64,000 nucleotides of DNA from Nereocystis luetkeana (taxonomy: Eukaryota; Sar; Phaeophyceae; Laminariales; Laminariaceae). Below, one piece after another: positions 22,117 through 33,600 of the stretch. The stretch lies in contig JARUPZ010000002.1 of the NCBI GenBank assembly GCA_031213475.1, forward strand, positions 17,910,079 through 17,974,078. The letters are read 5' to 3'. How positions within the stretch are numbered: the stretch's first letter is position 1; the number at the start of each line of letters is the position of its first letter. A program made the translations under genes and the position numbers. The notes beneath the pieces were generated by a model. It was not told the origin of the DNA and did not search any database. It saw only the letters and a program-made list of their open reading frames with translations.

Positions 22117-22392
22117 TGTTAAGATCACGGAGAGCGGGACACTTTGTATCCCTGGACAGGTCTGCCTATTAAGCCGGCACTCGTTGGTACTCACGTTAAT
22201 GTTCGCTTAGAGATAGAAGAGCCACTTTATTCCTTTCGTGCACGACGGAGACTGGGGCCACGCTCGTGCCTCTCTGGAAAACCCCTGGTTTTCCACCTAA
22301 GATACGCCTTCCAAGTACTACAAATACGATCCCAGCGCCAGAACCCAGGTAATTGCCGGGCTTTCAACTTCATACAAAGCAGTATCATAACA
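22117..22392 (-). repeat. 5' LTR of element 1
   Basis: In element orientation it begins TGTTATGATACTGC and ends GTGATCTTAACA, so it has TGTTA/TAACA inverted ends. I see no clean TGG-type primer-binding site directly inside it, perhaps through decay. The outer flank continues as segmental copy A from 22393. Confidence 0.88.
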
Positions 22393-23610
22393 GAGGTGCA
22401 TTTAGTTTCCGTAACCTCGCTATATACTCTCTTAAAAAACAAGGCCTTCATTATAATACCTATATGGGGTATTCTCAGATATTTCCCCAACGAAACAAGT
22501 ATCACAGGTCGCTGGTGTGTTTTGATATTTTCTTCGCTGCCGGTGCTCCTCCTGTCTTTGTATTCCGTTTGCGAGTCCCCCCTGTCCCCTCTTCCCTTTA
22601 ATTTGCATTTCATTGCCAGCACCATCTGCATTTCTTTCCCCCAGTCCTCATTATCGCCATAGCCGTCTGCTACGTACGAACAAAAAAACAGCGAATTCTT
22701 GTTTTCAACTACGAATTACGTTCAGGTGTTTCTCATATAAGACAACACCTACAGCAATACACCTCTCCTCATCTCCTTTTTCCTAGCGTCTTTCTTAGAG
22801 CGAATCAGGCCCATTGCAGAACATCACTGGTTCGAAAGTATAAGTCCTTTGTCACGTGCATAGTGTGTACCAACCATATTCTCCAATACAGAGGTGAGCT
22901 CTACTGCAACTTTTCTTATGAATAGTAGTCTCGTTTCTCCGGCCCCCGCTCCTTCCTCTCGTATTATTTATGTGTATTCCTGTCTGGTGCATGTACATGT
23001 TGATACTACAACTTGATGTTGTTGCAGGGTGGAAACCCTTCGGGATGTATCTGGATATTATGCACATACCAGATAAATACTGTAAGTACGATGACGAGCA
23101 CATATATTAAATAGCGCTGGAATTATATGAACGCCCACAATAACCCGGCCCCCGGTTGACAAGCCCAAGATACAACGCCGAAATGGAAAATTTACACTTA
23201 TTATGCGTATATAATAACAGTCACAAAGACTGCGTACCTCATAGAGCTGCACCTCGCCGGTTACCCGCCACTTACGTCGGGGGTGCCTGATAATACTCGG
23301 ACGCACTACCCGACCCAGGTAACGGGTACCCGGTGGATTTTGTGGCTGTAAGCGGCTACCCGCGGGCGAATTAGAGGGTACCCGTTCAGCAATATATATA
23401 CCGGGTATTGTTTACGTCTACTCGGAAGGCCATCGAGGTGATTGCGTTTACTCCACTCGGCAATTGGAACAACGACTGAAAAATAGTGTGGTTCCGTATG
23501 GGTGCCCATTATTACTCGATATTCAGTGCCGGGGGTGGTTGATGTTATCACAGAGGCAGGGCACTAGACGTCGATCTGGCAGGGTCGTGCACATTAGCAC
23601 ATCCGTGTGT
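22393..23610 (+). repeat. Segmental duplication copy A, second part
   Basis: It aligns with copy B from about 44640 to 46215. Landmarks include a shared block near 23041 and 45271 (GGGATGTATCTGGATA), the ACGCCCACAATAACC block, and the GGTACCCG-rich segment at 23300-23420 and 45540-45640. No gene is recognised. The MITE in copy B is absent here, near 23490. Confidence 0.8.
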
Positions 23611-24890
23611 GAAAATGGGCTGGAGGCAGGTGGTGTCTGCATAATACATGTGTTGTTTTGTATTGCCTCCTATTACAGCAGTGAAGTACTGTTATCGCAT
23701 TTAAAGCCTCGATAATATGCCTATATCCTCGGCTAGGAAATACTGCTGTAGACTGTAAGTTCACACAGGATATACCACATACATGGACTACGGGTTGAAT
23801 TGGGAACAAGTATGTAACTTCGTTCAAGTAAGAGACGGTGTCGTGTTAAGGGTTACATAACATTTAGTGTGGAACGCGTGCTTCATATGAACATTAAAAA
23901 TTGTGCGGTATTCTACCCGGTTTGTAATATGGCTCCTACGGGAAACAGTCCGGTATTCGGGTTCATAGGGCATTTCCTATGGAACGAACTTCATATGGGA
24001 CAAAGTATAGTGTTCTGGTTATTTACGAAGTTGTACGCAATAATATGTAACGGGTAAGCCATATATAGTACCAAACATCTGGGGTATGTGCTCATATAGG
24101 GAATATATTTATATTCCGGTTTATGTAGCAGTGATATGCGACGTTGTTCATATAGGAATTAGAACCGTATTCTGGTTTATACAGCATATGGTATAAAATA
24201 ATTGTGATGGTGTAGTACATCCACCGTTTGGGAGCGTATGCGAATGTTATATAGCCAGGCTCACCGGCGTCTTCTCTTCCCTACCCTCCTCGACTCATGT
24301 TCATTCTGTGCGCGTAAGGATGAGAGGCTTCCCATTTCCGAGGTCCGAGTCATTGTATTGCGTTTTACACGTCGAGATCTCGCGTTGTAGACCTCCATTG
24401 CACATTTCTTTCAAGCTTTGGGGTGAAGTTCCCGCTAGTGTATCGTTTTTCGCCTTCTCTTTTCTCCGAGCCCTTGTGCCCTCTCTGATTTGTTTAGTTT
24501 CGTGCGTTGTCCTTCCGGATAGTAGCTTATTTCTCAAGTGAGGCGTCGAAGCCTGACCACAAGGTGCGGGGAAAATCTAGTACCTCGTTTTCATGTTGAA
24601 ATTACCGCATCTATACTCGATCTCTTTCGATTTTTGGATGATATACTCGTAGTCATCATCCTTTTATCGTCGCGTGATCTACATCTACGACCGTTCGTGT
24701 TGGGCTGGTGTGATGGAATACTACATCCACCGTACAGGAATATATGTACATACCCGTATGCGATATGGTTGCACTTAGCGCTTTTGGAATATTTGTTACC
24801 GCTGACCTCCTCTTGTGTGTCACTATCGGCTCGGTCTCACCTCAATAGCCAGCTGTTGTCGTTCGTTGAGAGAGTCCTTATTTATGGGGA
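23611..24890. other. Intergenic stretch with nothing recognised
   Basis: No domain, RNA gene or clear repeat was found. Several short ATATGG and CATATGG phrases recur (23880-24200), for example around ACGAACTTCATATGGGAC, but they do not form a regular array. The 159-codon frame at 24538-25017 has no recognised product. Confidence 0.4.
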
Positions 24891-25338
24891 TTTCCTCCGT
24901 ACCTCGCTCCTGAATCCTCTCTGGCCACGGGGCGGCCAGACGCCACGAGAGTTGAGTGCTGGTATTGCTCAGCAAGTGCGACGTGTGATTAACAGACAGG
25001 CACGTGACAGGCAATAATCATGCACGGTGTGTGAACAGGATATAGTTTGACTTGTTTCTTTCGTTCTTTGGTCGGATTGACTAACCCCATGTAGCGCCAC
25101 AGAGCACCCGTATCGACCACTACAGCCGATACGGGGTTTCCATGACGCAGACAATGGCGTCCCCCGCCGGGGACACTCCATTGTATACCTACATCGATTG
25201 ACAACGAGCCATCCTACGGCCTTATCGCTGTCTTACACGATGCACCCTCCATACGTCACTAGTCAGGTCAGTCGACGTAAATCACAGAATACCCTGTCGC
25301 CCTCCTGGGCGACTTCTGGAGCTCGTGGCGCTGCAACA
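24891..25338 (-). repeat. 3' LTR of the short element
   Basis: Nearly identical to 26785-27240, apart from small indels. Its sequence includes CCGATACGGGGTTTCCATGA and the GCGACTTCTGGAGC block near the TGTTGC end. Confidence 0.75.
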
Positions 25339-26440
25339 CCCCCCCTGCCCGACGCAAACATATCGTCGGTGCACAGCGGGTCTCCCGGCCCCTACCCGGT
25401 AACAGCGTGGGCAACTCCTCCTCCACTTCCCCGACGAACCGGCTGCCGCGTCCCTCCTTATCCGTTCGACGCTTAACGAGCTTCGGCCACGTACGGACAT
25501 CCCCGATTCTCGTGACGCGATTACTACGCCCTCCGCTTCTCCTTCTGCCGGGCGCTGCTGCTGTTTCGGCTTCTGCGACGGCTGCTATTGCTCCTGTTGC
25601 TTCCGTTGCTGTTGCTGCAGCTGATGATGACACAGTTGCTGCGCCTGATGCTGTTCCACCTCTTCCTCGTTCTTCTCCACCTGGGCCGGCTGTTTGCGCT
25701 CCCTCCGCGGCGGCGGAGGCGGGGGCCCTGATTGCCCCTCCGTCCTGCGGGTTCCCGTTGCCGTGCTCGGTTGCTGCTACTACGGTTACGCTCCTGCGTG
25801 GCGCTCCTGCTACGGCCGTGGTGGCTGATATGGCGGTCACGACTGCGACTGCGCCTCCGTGTATCTAACTTGAAAATATTACGATGCTTTAGCATCCTAT
25901 GCCGCTTATGCAACGGGGTACACACAAACCTACCCGACACCTGATCCGGCGTCCTCTCATAGACGCTTGTTAGCTCAGACCGGGCTGCTCGACGGTAGTA
26001 ATTCGCTACGCCCCGGTCCAATGCTCGTGCGCCCGATTCGGGTGGATGCCTTCCCTTCCGCGTTTCCTGGCCGCCTCCTTGATCAAGACCCTGTTACCCC
26101 CCAGCGTCTGCTAACCCCAGCAATTCCTCTGAGTTGGTGCGTCGTGCCGCGCCCTTCTGGGGCTCTTTTCCCCTGCTGTCTCTTGAGCATCCCTCTCAGC
26201 CTCCAGAACATCTGCTGCCTCTCCGCCACGAAATTGGACGAATTTGCGCCTCATGTGGTTCGGCTGCTCATGGAAGATCTTGAATTCATGCTTCATGTGC
26301 TCCGGCCGCTTATGGAAGATCTTGAGTTTGGCTGCCAATACCCCAACACCAGCTGTGCAATCGAGGATTTCGTTGAAACTCATAATTGCAAGCACTGTGT
26401 GAAACTTCGCTCAGGAACATTTGGTACACCCCTACTGCGG

Positions 26441-26776
26441 TCGTTTGAAGGTACTGACGTGACTCCGAGTAAGTAAGTCGTTAGAAGGCACTGACGTTCA
26501 CGCCACGTTTGAAGGTACTGACATGACTCCGATTAAGTAAGTCGTTTGAAGGCAATGACGTTCACGCCACGGGTGAAGGTACTGACGTGACTCCGAGTGA
26601 ATAAGTCGTTTGAAGGCACTGACGTTCACGCCACGTTTGAAGGTACTGACATGACTCCGAGTGAGTGAGACGCTTGAAGGCACTGACGTTCACGCAACCT
26701 TCACGCCACCCCCCGAAGTACTGACGTGACTCCGCGTAAGTAAGTCGTTTGAAGGCACTGACGTTCACGCCACCCC
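26441..26776. repeat. Tandem repeat inside the short LTR element, about 65-bp units
   Basis: About five units, each with two half-units of the form TTTGAAGGCACTGACGT, alternating with GACTCCGAGTAAGTAAG. It sits next to the 5' LTR in the leader position. Confidence 0.85.
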
Positions 26777-26784
26777 CCCAGCCC

Positions 26785-27240
26785 TTTCCTCCGTACCTCG
26801 CTCCTGAATCCTCTCTGGCCACGGGGTGGCCAGACGCCACGAGAGTTGAGTGTTGGTATTGCTCAGCAAGTGCGACGTGGGATTAACAGACAGGCACGTG
26901 ATGAGCAATAATCATGCATGGTATGTGAACAGGATATGGTTTGACTTGTTTATTTCGTTGTTTGGTGGGATTGACTAACCCCATGTAGCGCCACAGAGCA
27001 CCCGTATCGACCACTACAGCCGATACGGGGTTTCCATGACGCAGACAATGGCGTCTCCCGCCGGGGACACTCAATTGTATACCTACATCGATATGACAGC
27101 GAGCCATCCTACGGCCTTATCGCTGTCTTACACGATGCACCCTCCATACGTCACTAGTCAGGTCAGTTCACGTAGATACATCACAGAATACCCTGTCGCC
27201 CCCCTCCTGGGCGACTTCTGGAGCCCATAGCGCTGCAACA
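26785..27240 (-). repeat. 5' LTR of the short element
   Basis: The partner of 24891-25338. The bases just inside it (minus strand) are GGGCTGGGGGGGTGG, which does not allow a primer-binding site to be named with confidence. Confidence 0.75.
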
Positions 27241-28691
27241 TATTCCCGTACTCGCCCCAACCATCGATCGGAAGAGGAGCCTGCTTAGAAATTCCTTTGT
27301 GAGCAAAACATCCTGTTACGGTTTGTGAAGCTTGTGGGAACGTCCCAGTAAACTGGTATCTCCATACGGGCTGGTTTTGGTCAGTGTCTTGGCTGGGTTG
27401 TGCCCTCTCCCACCCTCAACTCACTAGAGGACCAACTATAAGAATATCGTGATCTACAAGCAGCGGGTCCTACCCACAGCGTCAACATCCCTGTGTCTCT
27501 TGCCTGCTTCTATCTCTGCAGTACCCTTCACACAATGAGTACACATATATATACGCACATTTGGTACCTGGTACGATATATCGTCGCGGTTTACGTGCCT
27601 AGGGGCTTATATTGGTGTATATAGCATCGATTGTACCTACGGTAGAACACTGCTCGAAATATAACGTCATTCCGTTTTATATAATCTTTAAGAAACTGTT
27701 CATTACAGGATAAAGTATACGCATACATGCATACCCGGTATGGTGTACAGCAGTAGCATTGTGACAGTGTATACCGGATTTTGTATGATAGCTACGTTCC
27801 TTTCCGGCCGAAGGGCCCCAATACGCAAAAAACGATGATACGAGTAGTTCCCCTTTTTTTCGATTGGAAAAAAAATGATATATCACGTGCATATTCATGA
27901 TTGTATTCATGGTGGACCGTTCCGGTCGGAGATTGGTTCATCATGGTGATGCCAAAAAACGGGACAGCAACGAGCGGTAAGCGGCTGGTAGTTAACGGTG
28001 AGTATATACCTGGTGCACAGCAGTAGAGCGTGCATTGGCGAGTTGACGACAAAAGCATTCATGTTGAATTGACGATAGTGAGTAACGTCGGTCACCAACA
28101 AACGAAAAGCGCTCATGGCCTACCGCCGACATGTTACACACTAACGCCTACCGTACGCAGTGGTTATCGTACTAGTACTAGCAGTCATCGGTCACGGCAT
28201 TTTTCCACATTCTGTTCCGTCAGTCGCACCCCCAAACTGCCCTCACTCCCCGGCTTTGTCCAGAAGACATTGTATACCGGTTGAGGGGGGATAGTGTACC
28301 GAGGTTATTGAACAAACCCGCCGTGCTTTACCCTGGGGTGTCCAAACGGGTACCCGTTAGCCAAATATCCTACTCGGCCAAGGGGTGCGACTGCGGCGGG
28401 TATACCCGTCGGTTACACAACTATTTTCAAAATGGGTTGCAGCTCAACGGGCAAAATTACATTGAGTGCCGTGTTCTTCCAGGCGATTGCCCCGCTCGGA
28501 TGCTGGTAGCAAAATTCTCAAAGCGCTGGTCACCGGACATCCAAACGTCGCAGGGTGCTGTTGAAGGGGAAGCCCTACACGTGAGCGCGATTTTGTTTAT
28601 TGCCTGTGCGAGAGACGTAATGGGTGGTCGCTTCGGATTTTACATTGTCCTCCCTTCGCTTGTGTTCGTTCATTTTTTTTTTTTTTTTTTT
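27241..28691. other. Intergenic stretch, AT-rich, no gene recognised
   Basis: It contains two TACCTGGT motifs (27565, 28008) and palindromic GGGTACCCG-type words near 28345-28400 like those in the segmental duplication. The 207-codon frame at 28281-28904 runs into the SINE and its T-run and is not considered a gene. Confidence 0.4.
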
Positions 28692-29018
28692 TTTCTCATC
28701 CCATTCATTATCTTCGCACATCTTCTTCTCTCTCTCCTTCCAACTCGTAACTCAGATCCGGGGTCACATAGCAGGCTCTTCTCCCCCCTTCCCGCTACGG
28801 TACGTGCCTTCATTTTTATCGCGAGAAGATTTCAGCCTTTTCTTCCTTCGTCGACTCGCATCGAATTGTGCCTACCCACGCTGCAAGGCGCTCTCAACAA
28901 TTGAATCCTTTTTTATTTTTGCAAATAAAGTCAAAGTCCGACCCACCTGGGGCTCGAACCCAGGACTCAAACAAGTAGAATTCGAGGTTAACCACTTGAA
29001 CCACCGGGGCGACCGGCT
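28692..29018 (-). mobile_element. tRNA-derived SINE, copy 1
   Basis: On the minus strand it starts with a tRNA-like head (about 28944-29015). The A box is within TGGTTCAAGTGGTTAA and the B box is GGTTCGAGCCC. A body of about 250 bp follows. At its 3' end the plus strand shows a run of 22 T (28673-28694), that is, a poly(A) tail. A second copy at 48037-48363 has the same 327-bp length and differs at only about four positions by eye. RNA polymerase III promoter boxes plus tail are the hallmark of a SINE. Confidence 0.88.
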
Positions 29019-30325
29019 ACCTCTTATGGTTACTCGGCTGTCTCTTTTTTAAACTGTCTTCATCCCATGATTTCCATTCAGTCATATCTGATGCATGACG
29101 AACAAACCTTTTTTGTGCGCTGGTGCAATCACAATGAAGCCTTACAACCCGGAAATGCTACCCCCGGTTTTGCTGCCACGCCGTCCGAAGCGACGGTAGA
29201 CGTAACTTACGACGGTAAGGTGCCATGATGCGCCTGCATCACGATTTTTCAATCTACAAGTGAGACAAGGCAAAGAAAGCCTTCGAATGAAACCCAGCGC
29301 ATCCCACCGTCTATCTAATACCGTGGCTTATACCTTTGGCTATCCCACACCGTGGTTTGTGCGGCACAACGGCCGATGTCGTAAACGTTTCCACAATATG
29401 TTTTCTCGGCTACGAACGGCCTTTGACTGCCAAGTCTTAAGCAGCAATCAATCTTCTCACAAACAGATGCGGGGAGGCAGCCGCAGGTGCCCTATAATCG
29501 TGTGACGACGGCACTACTGCACAGCCAATGACAGGGGCAAAAGACGCAAGCCGTCCTAAACAACGAGCGTACAAGCTTACAGTCTAGACGAGAGAGCAGC
29601 CAGTCGCTATCTGACGTACAAGCACCCCAGGGCTTTCGTGGGGGGAATACCCTCATCAACCACCATCTTTCGTATACCGCTTCACATACAATACAAGTGA
29701 CCACGATGCAGCGACCCACGCGTGGATTCATCCGTTTCGTGCTTTATTTTCATAGAGACAGGATTCCTTATAATTGACTAGCAGTCTGTCTGAACACATG
29801 CCGGAAACTGTCGTGGGCACCAGAACACCGTACAACCGCAACCGTGCTACAGTTTTATGACGAGGGCCGTGTGACAACATAGATACGGAGCACGCCGCTT
29901 TTACCAGGATGGTACATGGACAGGTGTCATACGTGGTAAAGAGACCCCCGCGAACGTCGAGAAGTATGCCGCGGGTACCAGACGGACGTGTCATGACAAC
30001 GATACTACACGAGCCAGGCTGGATAACAAAACAAACAATATCTGCAACACCGTTCTTCTAAAGATAATGCGAAACACGGAGAGGAGAAAACAGACAGAGG
30101 CCAACGTTTAGGCGCGCTCGGGCGCGGACAGAAACAGAACAAAAAACACGTATTCGGCTGTTTTTACATTGTATCAATTGATTCGCTCCCCAGTTTACGG
30201 GTGCCCTCCGTCTTGCCTCCCGGTAAATGCCTTACCTGGTACATTTTATCGCACAGAGGGCTCGTTATTGCCACTCCCAGTCGATGGAATTCGCTTCTTC
30301 TAACTGACGCCCTTGCGCGCTTTCA
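29019..30325. other. Intergenic stretch with nothing recognised
   Basis: Short frames only (for example 29260-29505, 29728-29994), none with a known domain or the exon signals seen in the CAP genes. Confidence 0.4.
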
Positions 30326-30410
30326 GGGGTCGGAAACGATTACGTAGCCGGGGTTCGAACCCTTAACTTCTATACCCAGCCGATCGACTTGACTATACCC
30401 AGCTAATGGG
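30326..30410 (-). other. tRNA-like sequence, possibly the head of another SINE
   Basis: On the minus strand a TAGTCAAGTCGATCGG A-box-like segment is followed about 20 bases later by the perfect B-box region GGGTTCGAACCCC. The acceptor stem does not pair convincingly, so I do not call a functional tRNA. Confidence 0.4.
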
Positions 30411-30694
30411 TGGAAAACGACGCTTCGCATGAAGCGCGTAAAATGCATCGAAGCCAAGTACTACCAACATCGGCATACCTTTATACAATATATGTCAATG
30501 AATCAGGTGCCGACGACCTCGTCCAAACATGTTCTCGGATAGGTTTAGCAGTCCCAGATATCTGCGCAACTTTGGCTTTAGTTCCATCCGGACCGAAGTT
30601 TTGAGTCGTCGGCCACTAGCCTGCATCGTCAACGCGAGGTCCTTGCTGCCCCTTGGTGATCTCTAGGCGATAGACGTTTCGATACAGCGTAATC

Positions 30695-33600
30695 TCAACA
30701 GGACTTTCCATTTCCAGGCAGTTCCACTTCTTGTTCAACAATGGCCATGTAGTTGCCGCTGTACGTCACAGGCGGGAGAACGATCGGAGTGATGCACGGA
30801 AAATCGCCGAACAACGAAAGGCCCATCAGCGTTTCTAGATGTCTATTCTCCCCGATGCTACGCTGTCCCTACGGCAGTTTCCACGTTGTGCGAATCAGAG
30901 CCCCACGTTTATGCATGTTATCGTCCGCGGACATGACGCGCAACGGACGTTAGCGCATCGCTCGGATGCCTTTTGTTAGACGAACACGTCAGGAAGGTTT
31001 AGATGCGTGAACGTTTCAGCACCACGAGGATATGACCCCCGCCCGACACCCTCCATCGTCAAAAACTCGAATGACATGGCACTACACACGATACCTATTG
31101 CGTTTACTCACGGAGGGTTGTACTGGCACACGAGGTAAACGTAGCGGTACGAATCCTTCTCGCAGGTCGCCTCGGCGCAGCCCAGCTCTGTGGTCGACTT
31201 CCACAGGATCTGGGTGGCGTGCCCGCCGTATCCGGTCACCGCGTCCACCTTGATTTCTTCGTCGTCTGAGAATGAACACAGCCGCGACCACCAGCGCACG
31301 TCCATCGCCCCGGAATGAGGCGTAAAGGGGCGACGCGATCGTGTCAAATTAAAAAATAGGACCTCATTATCTTCGCGTCCTCACGGCGAGCAACACAGCA
31401 ACCAAGTTCGCAGCTTAATGTTAAGTACGCGACGCATGACAGCCTTCGAACAACCAACTGGAGAGGGTCATGGACACGGCTGCTCCTCTCGACTCGCCGT
31501 CCTTGCAATATGCTGAGCGATTGAGCTCTTGATAGAGCGATTACCTACCTGGTTCCCGTCAGGACGCATGCTCACAGGGTATCTCCCGATTTGTCTGAGG
31601 CTCTTCACTCGAGGAGCTGTCTTACCTCACCCATACTATAATCCCACGGTTAGGGGTTGCACTTCTTTGCCTTCTGAGGCAACAAAAAATTAAAAAAAAA
31701 TAAAAAAGCATATTTTCTGACCGGTTGAGCTCTTCAAGTGAGAAACAATTAGTATACCGCATAGTAGTATACGTTTACTGTAGTACATTCGTCGTGAGTC
31801 TAGCCCATACGGTGCGTTAACAAACTGCTTCAGCTAATGTTCCAGGTGCGTTGTTGAGCCCTCCCAGCGTCATCCCTAGAGGGGCATTGCTCTTTTAACC
31901 GACGAAGGTTATAACCAAGACGAACAACCCCATGGCCTACGGGTACAACGAATATGGCATACCTTGTCGAAAAACAATAATGGAGCTCCGTCAGTCACAT
32001 ATGTTTTGGTCGAGAAATTCTCTATGATAGCACTCAGCTTAGCTGTTTTTTTGCCGCGATCTTGTTTTGGGGACAAAGTTATTGTAATTTGTGTGGTTTG
32101 TCTCCAACACGGGGCTGCGGTACTAAAAGGGTCTCAGAATCGTTTGGGCGAGAGAGAGCTTCTCCTCATGTGAAGAGCTTACACAAATAGGTCCCCAGCC
32201 CCGGCCGTGGCATCGCTGTCTCATGACATAAATATCCTTCGGGTTACTTACAAGCGGAGGGCATACACACTCACACAGGCCGTTCATAGCCCCCTCGGGC
32301 GTGTAACAACTTCCGGAGCCCATCCCCCAGCACATGTACAGGTTCTCGCCGAAGCCGTGGCGGTCTTCGCTCTCGCTGTGGTAAAAGTCTCCGCAGGAAC
32401 TGGACAGAACTCGAGCGTGGTCCTGTAAATCAGCGGACAAGTAGTGCGTAAGCAGACGGCACACATAGGAGTGATGTATCGACAAGAGCTCTACCGTGTA
32501 CTGCATATATTGTTTTTATGCCGACAGCACGTTCACCGTGACGGGTAGTTATCAGTAGCGAACCTATCGCTACTAGGAAAGTATGTGTTTGGGAACACAC
32601 GTTAAACGGTAACCCGAAGCAAACTGCCGAAACGAAGGGTCTCCAACCACTCGTAACGTTTCACGAAAATTGATACGAACTGTGGCCTTCATGCACCGCA
32701 GCAGTAAACGGCCACAGAACAAGGCATCGCGCGGAAGCCCAGGTGTCACGACACAAAAACACGGCAGCAGCAGGGATCTTACCATGGCAGAGTTGGCCAC
32801 CGTGGTGCTGTACGTGAGAGGGTCTTCGTTGTGCAGGCACCTTGAAGCGCAACCGAACGAAACAAAAGAGCCGGGGTAGGGTGTCTTCGTGTGACGAGTG
32901 TTCTTACTATCGGTTGAATCCGTGCTGCTATAATAGTGGTACTGCAATGATAGAATCGAATACCTCACCAAACGTGTGCTACGTTTAATGACAACTCCTA
33001 CCCTTGGGCTCGGTCTTCGAATACCGTCGACATACACAATACTCAGTACATATTACATTTAAATAGTCTAGCTCGGCAATAAAAACCGACACACTGCAGC
33101 CCCTGCTGTTGGGCTAACGTAGGAGGGCTGCTTGCTTACCTGGCTTCGTTGTGCAGATAAAGCAAGGTCTCCATGTCGCTGGGAAGATTCGTGGGAGGTG
33201 ACGGAGATGGTACATCGGAGGACTCATCGTCGCCGCGGCCGCCACGTCCACCCCGCCCCCCGCGTCCCCCCCGCCCGCCCATACCACCCCCGCGCCGCAG
33301 GCGGCGCTGTTAACCGATATGCAATAAGAACACGGGCGAGTACACGGGTAGGTGGTACAGTTAAAAGGGAGAGACACGAATCTCGATGAAACGTGTACGA
33401 GGGTAAAAAAAACACGTTAATTGGCGTGTCAAGGCAACAAATACTCCAGAAAGTAGTCGGAAATAATATTTTCGCTCGCCCAGAACTCTGGTTTTCCGGG
33501 TGAGTCTCATATACGGCCTCTACCCTGCAGGGGAGGGGGGTATGCTCCGGGTGTGGTCAAGGGCGTCTAAGAGTGACACCAGGACTGTGTACGTGAGCTA

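Larger units (their letters stand above)
8134..22392 (-). mobile_element. Ty3/gypsy LTR retrotransposon element 1, decayed, carries a NADAR domain
   Basis: Direct repeats of 275 and 276 bp bound a 13.7-kb interior coding on the minus strand. The order is Gag, NADAR domain, protease, reverse transcriptase, RNase H, alanine-rich spacer, integrase and a chromodomain-like C-terminus. Aligning the flanks with segmental copy B at about 44640 shows that a single LTR-to-LTR insertion interrupts a continuous ancestral sequence. The four bases at the junctions are TAGG and GAGG, a slightly mutated 4-bp duplication. LTRs differ by about 5-6% by eye. Several frameshifts, in-frame stops and a lost integrase aspartate show that it is dead. 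The interior is much GC-richer than its surroundings. Confidence 0.88.
24891..27240 (-). mobile_element. Short non-autonomous LTR retroelement, 2.35 kb
   Basis: Direct repeats of about 448 bp (24891-25338) and 456 bp (26785-27240) flank a 1.45-kb interior. In minus orientation they begin TGTTGCAGCG. The interior ends in a polypurine run (GCAGGGGGGG, complement of 25339-25348) directly against one of them, as expected for the primer of plus-strand synthesis beside a 3' LTR. No reverse transcriptase or integrase is present, only low-complexity frames. No target-site duplication is visible, so the outer limits are tentative. Confidence 0.7.

Noticed and set aside
8134..22392. Two unrelated solo LTRs flanking an older gypsy interior
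   Set aside because: The segmental copy B shows one continuous empty site with four-base junctions on both sides, which fits a single full-length insertion.
26441..26776. CRISPR-like array
   Set aside because: The 65-bp units are simple tandem repeats without unique spacers and sit inside an LTR element in a eukaryotic genome.
28281..28904. A 207-codon host gene
   Set aside because: It runs through the T-tract and body of the SINE, and the upstream half has no recognisable domain or exon signals.
28944..29015. A functional tRNA gene on the minus strand
   Set aside because: The same sequence recurs at 48290-48360 with an identical 250-bp body and tail, so it is the head of a SINE.
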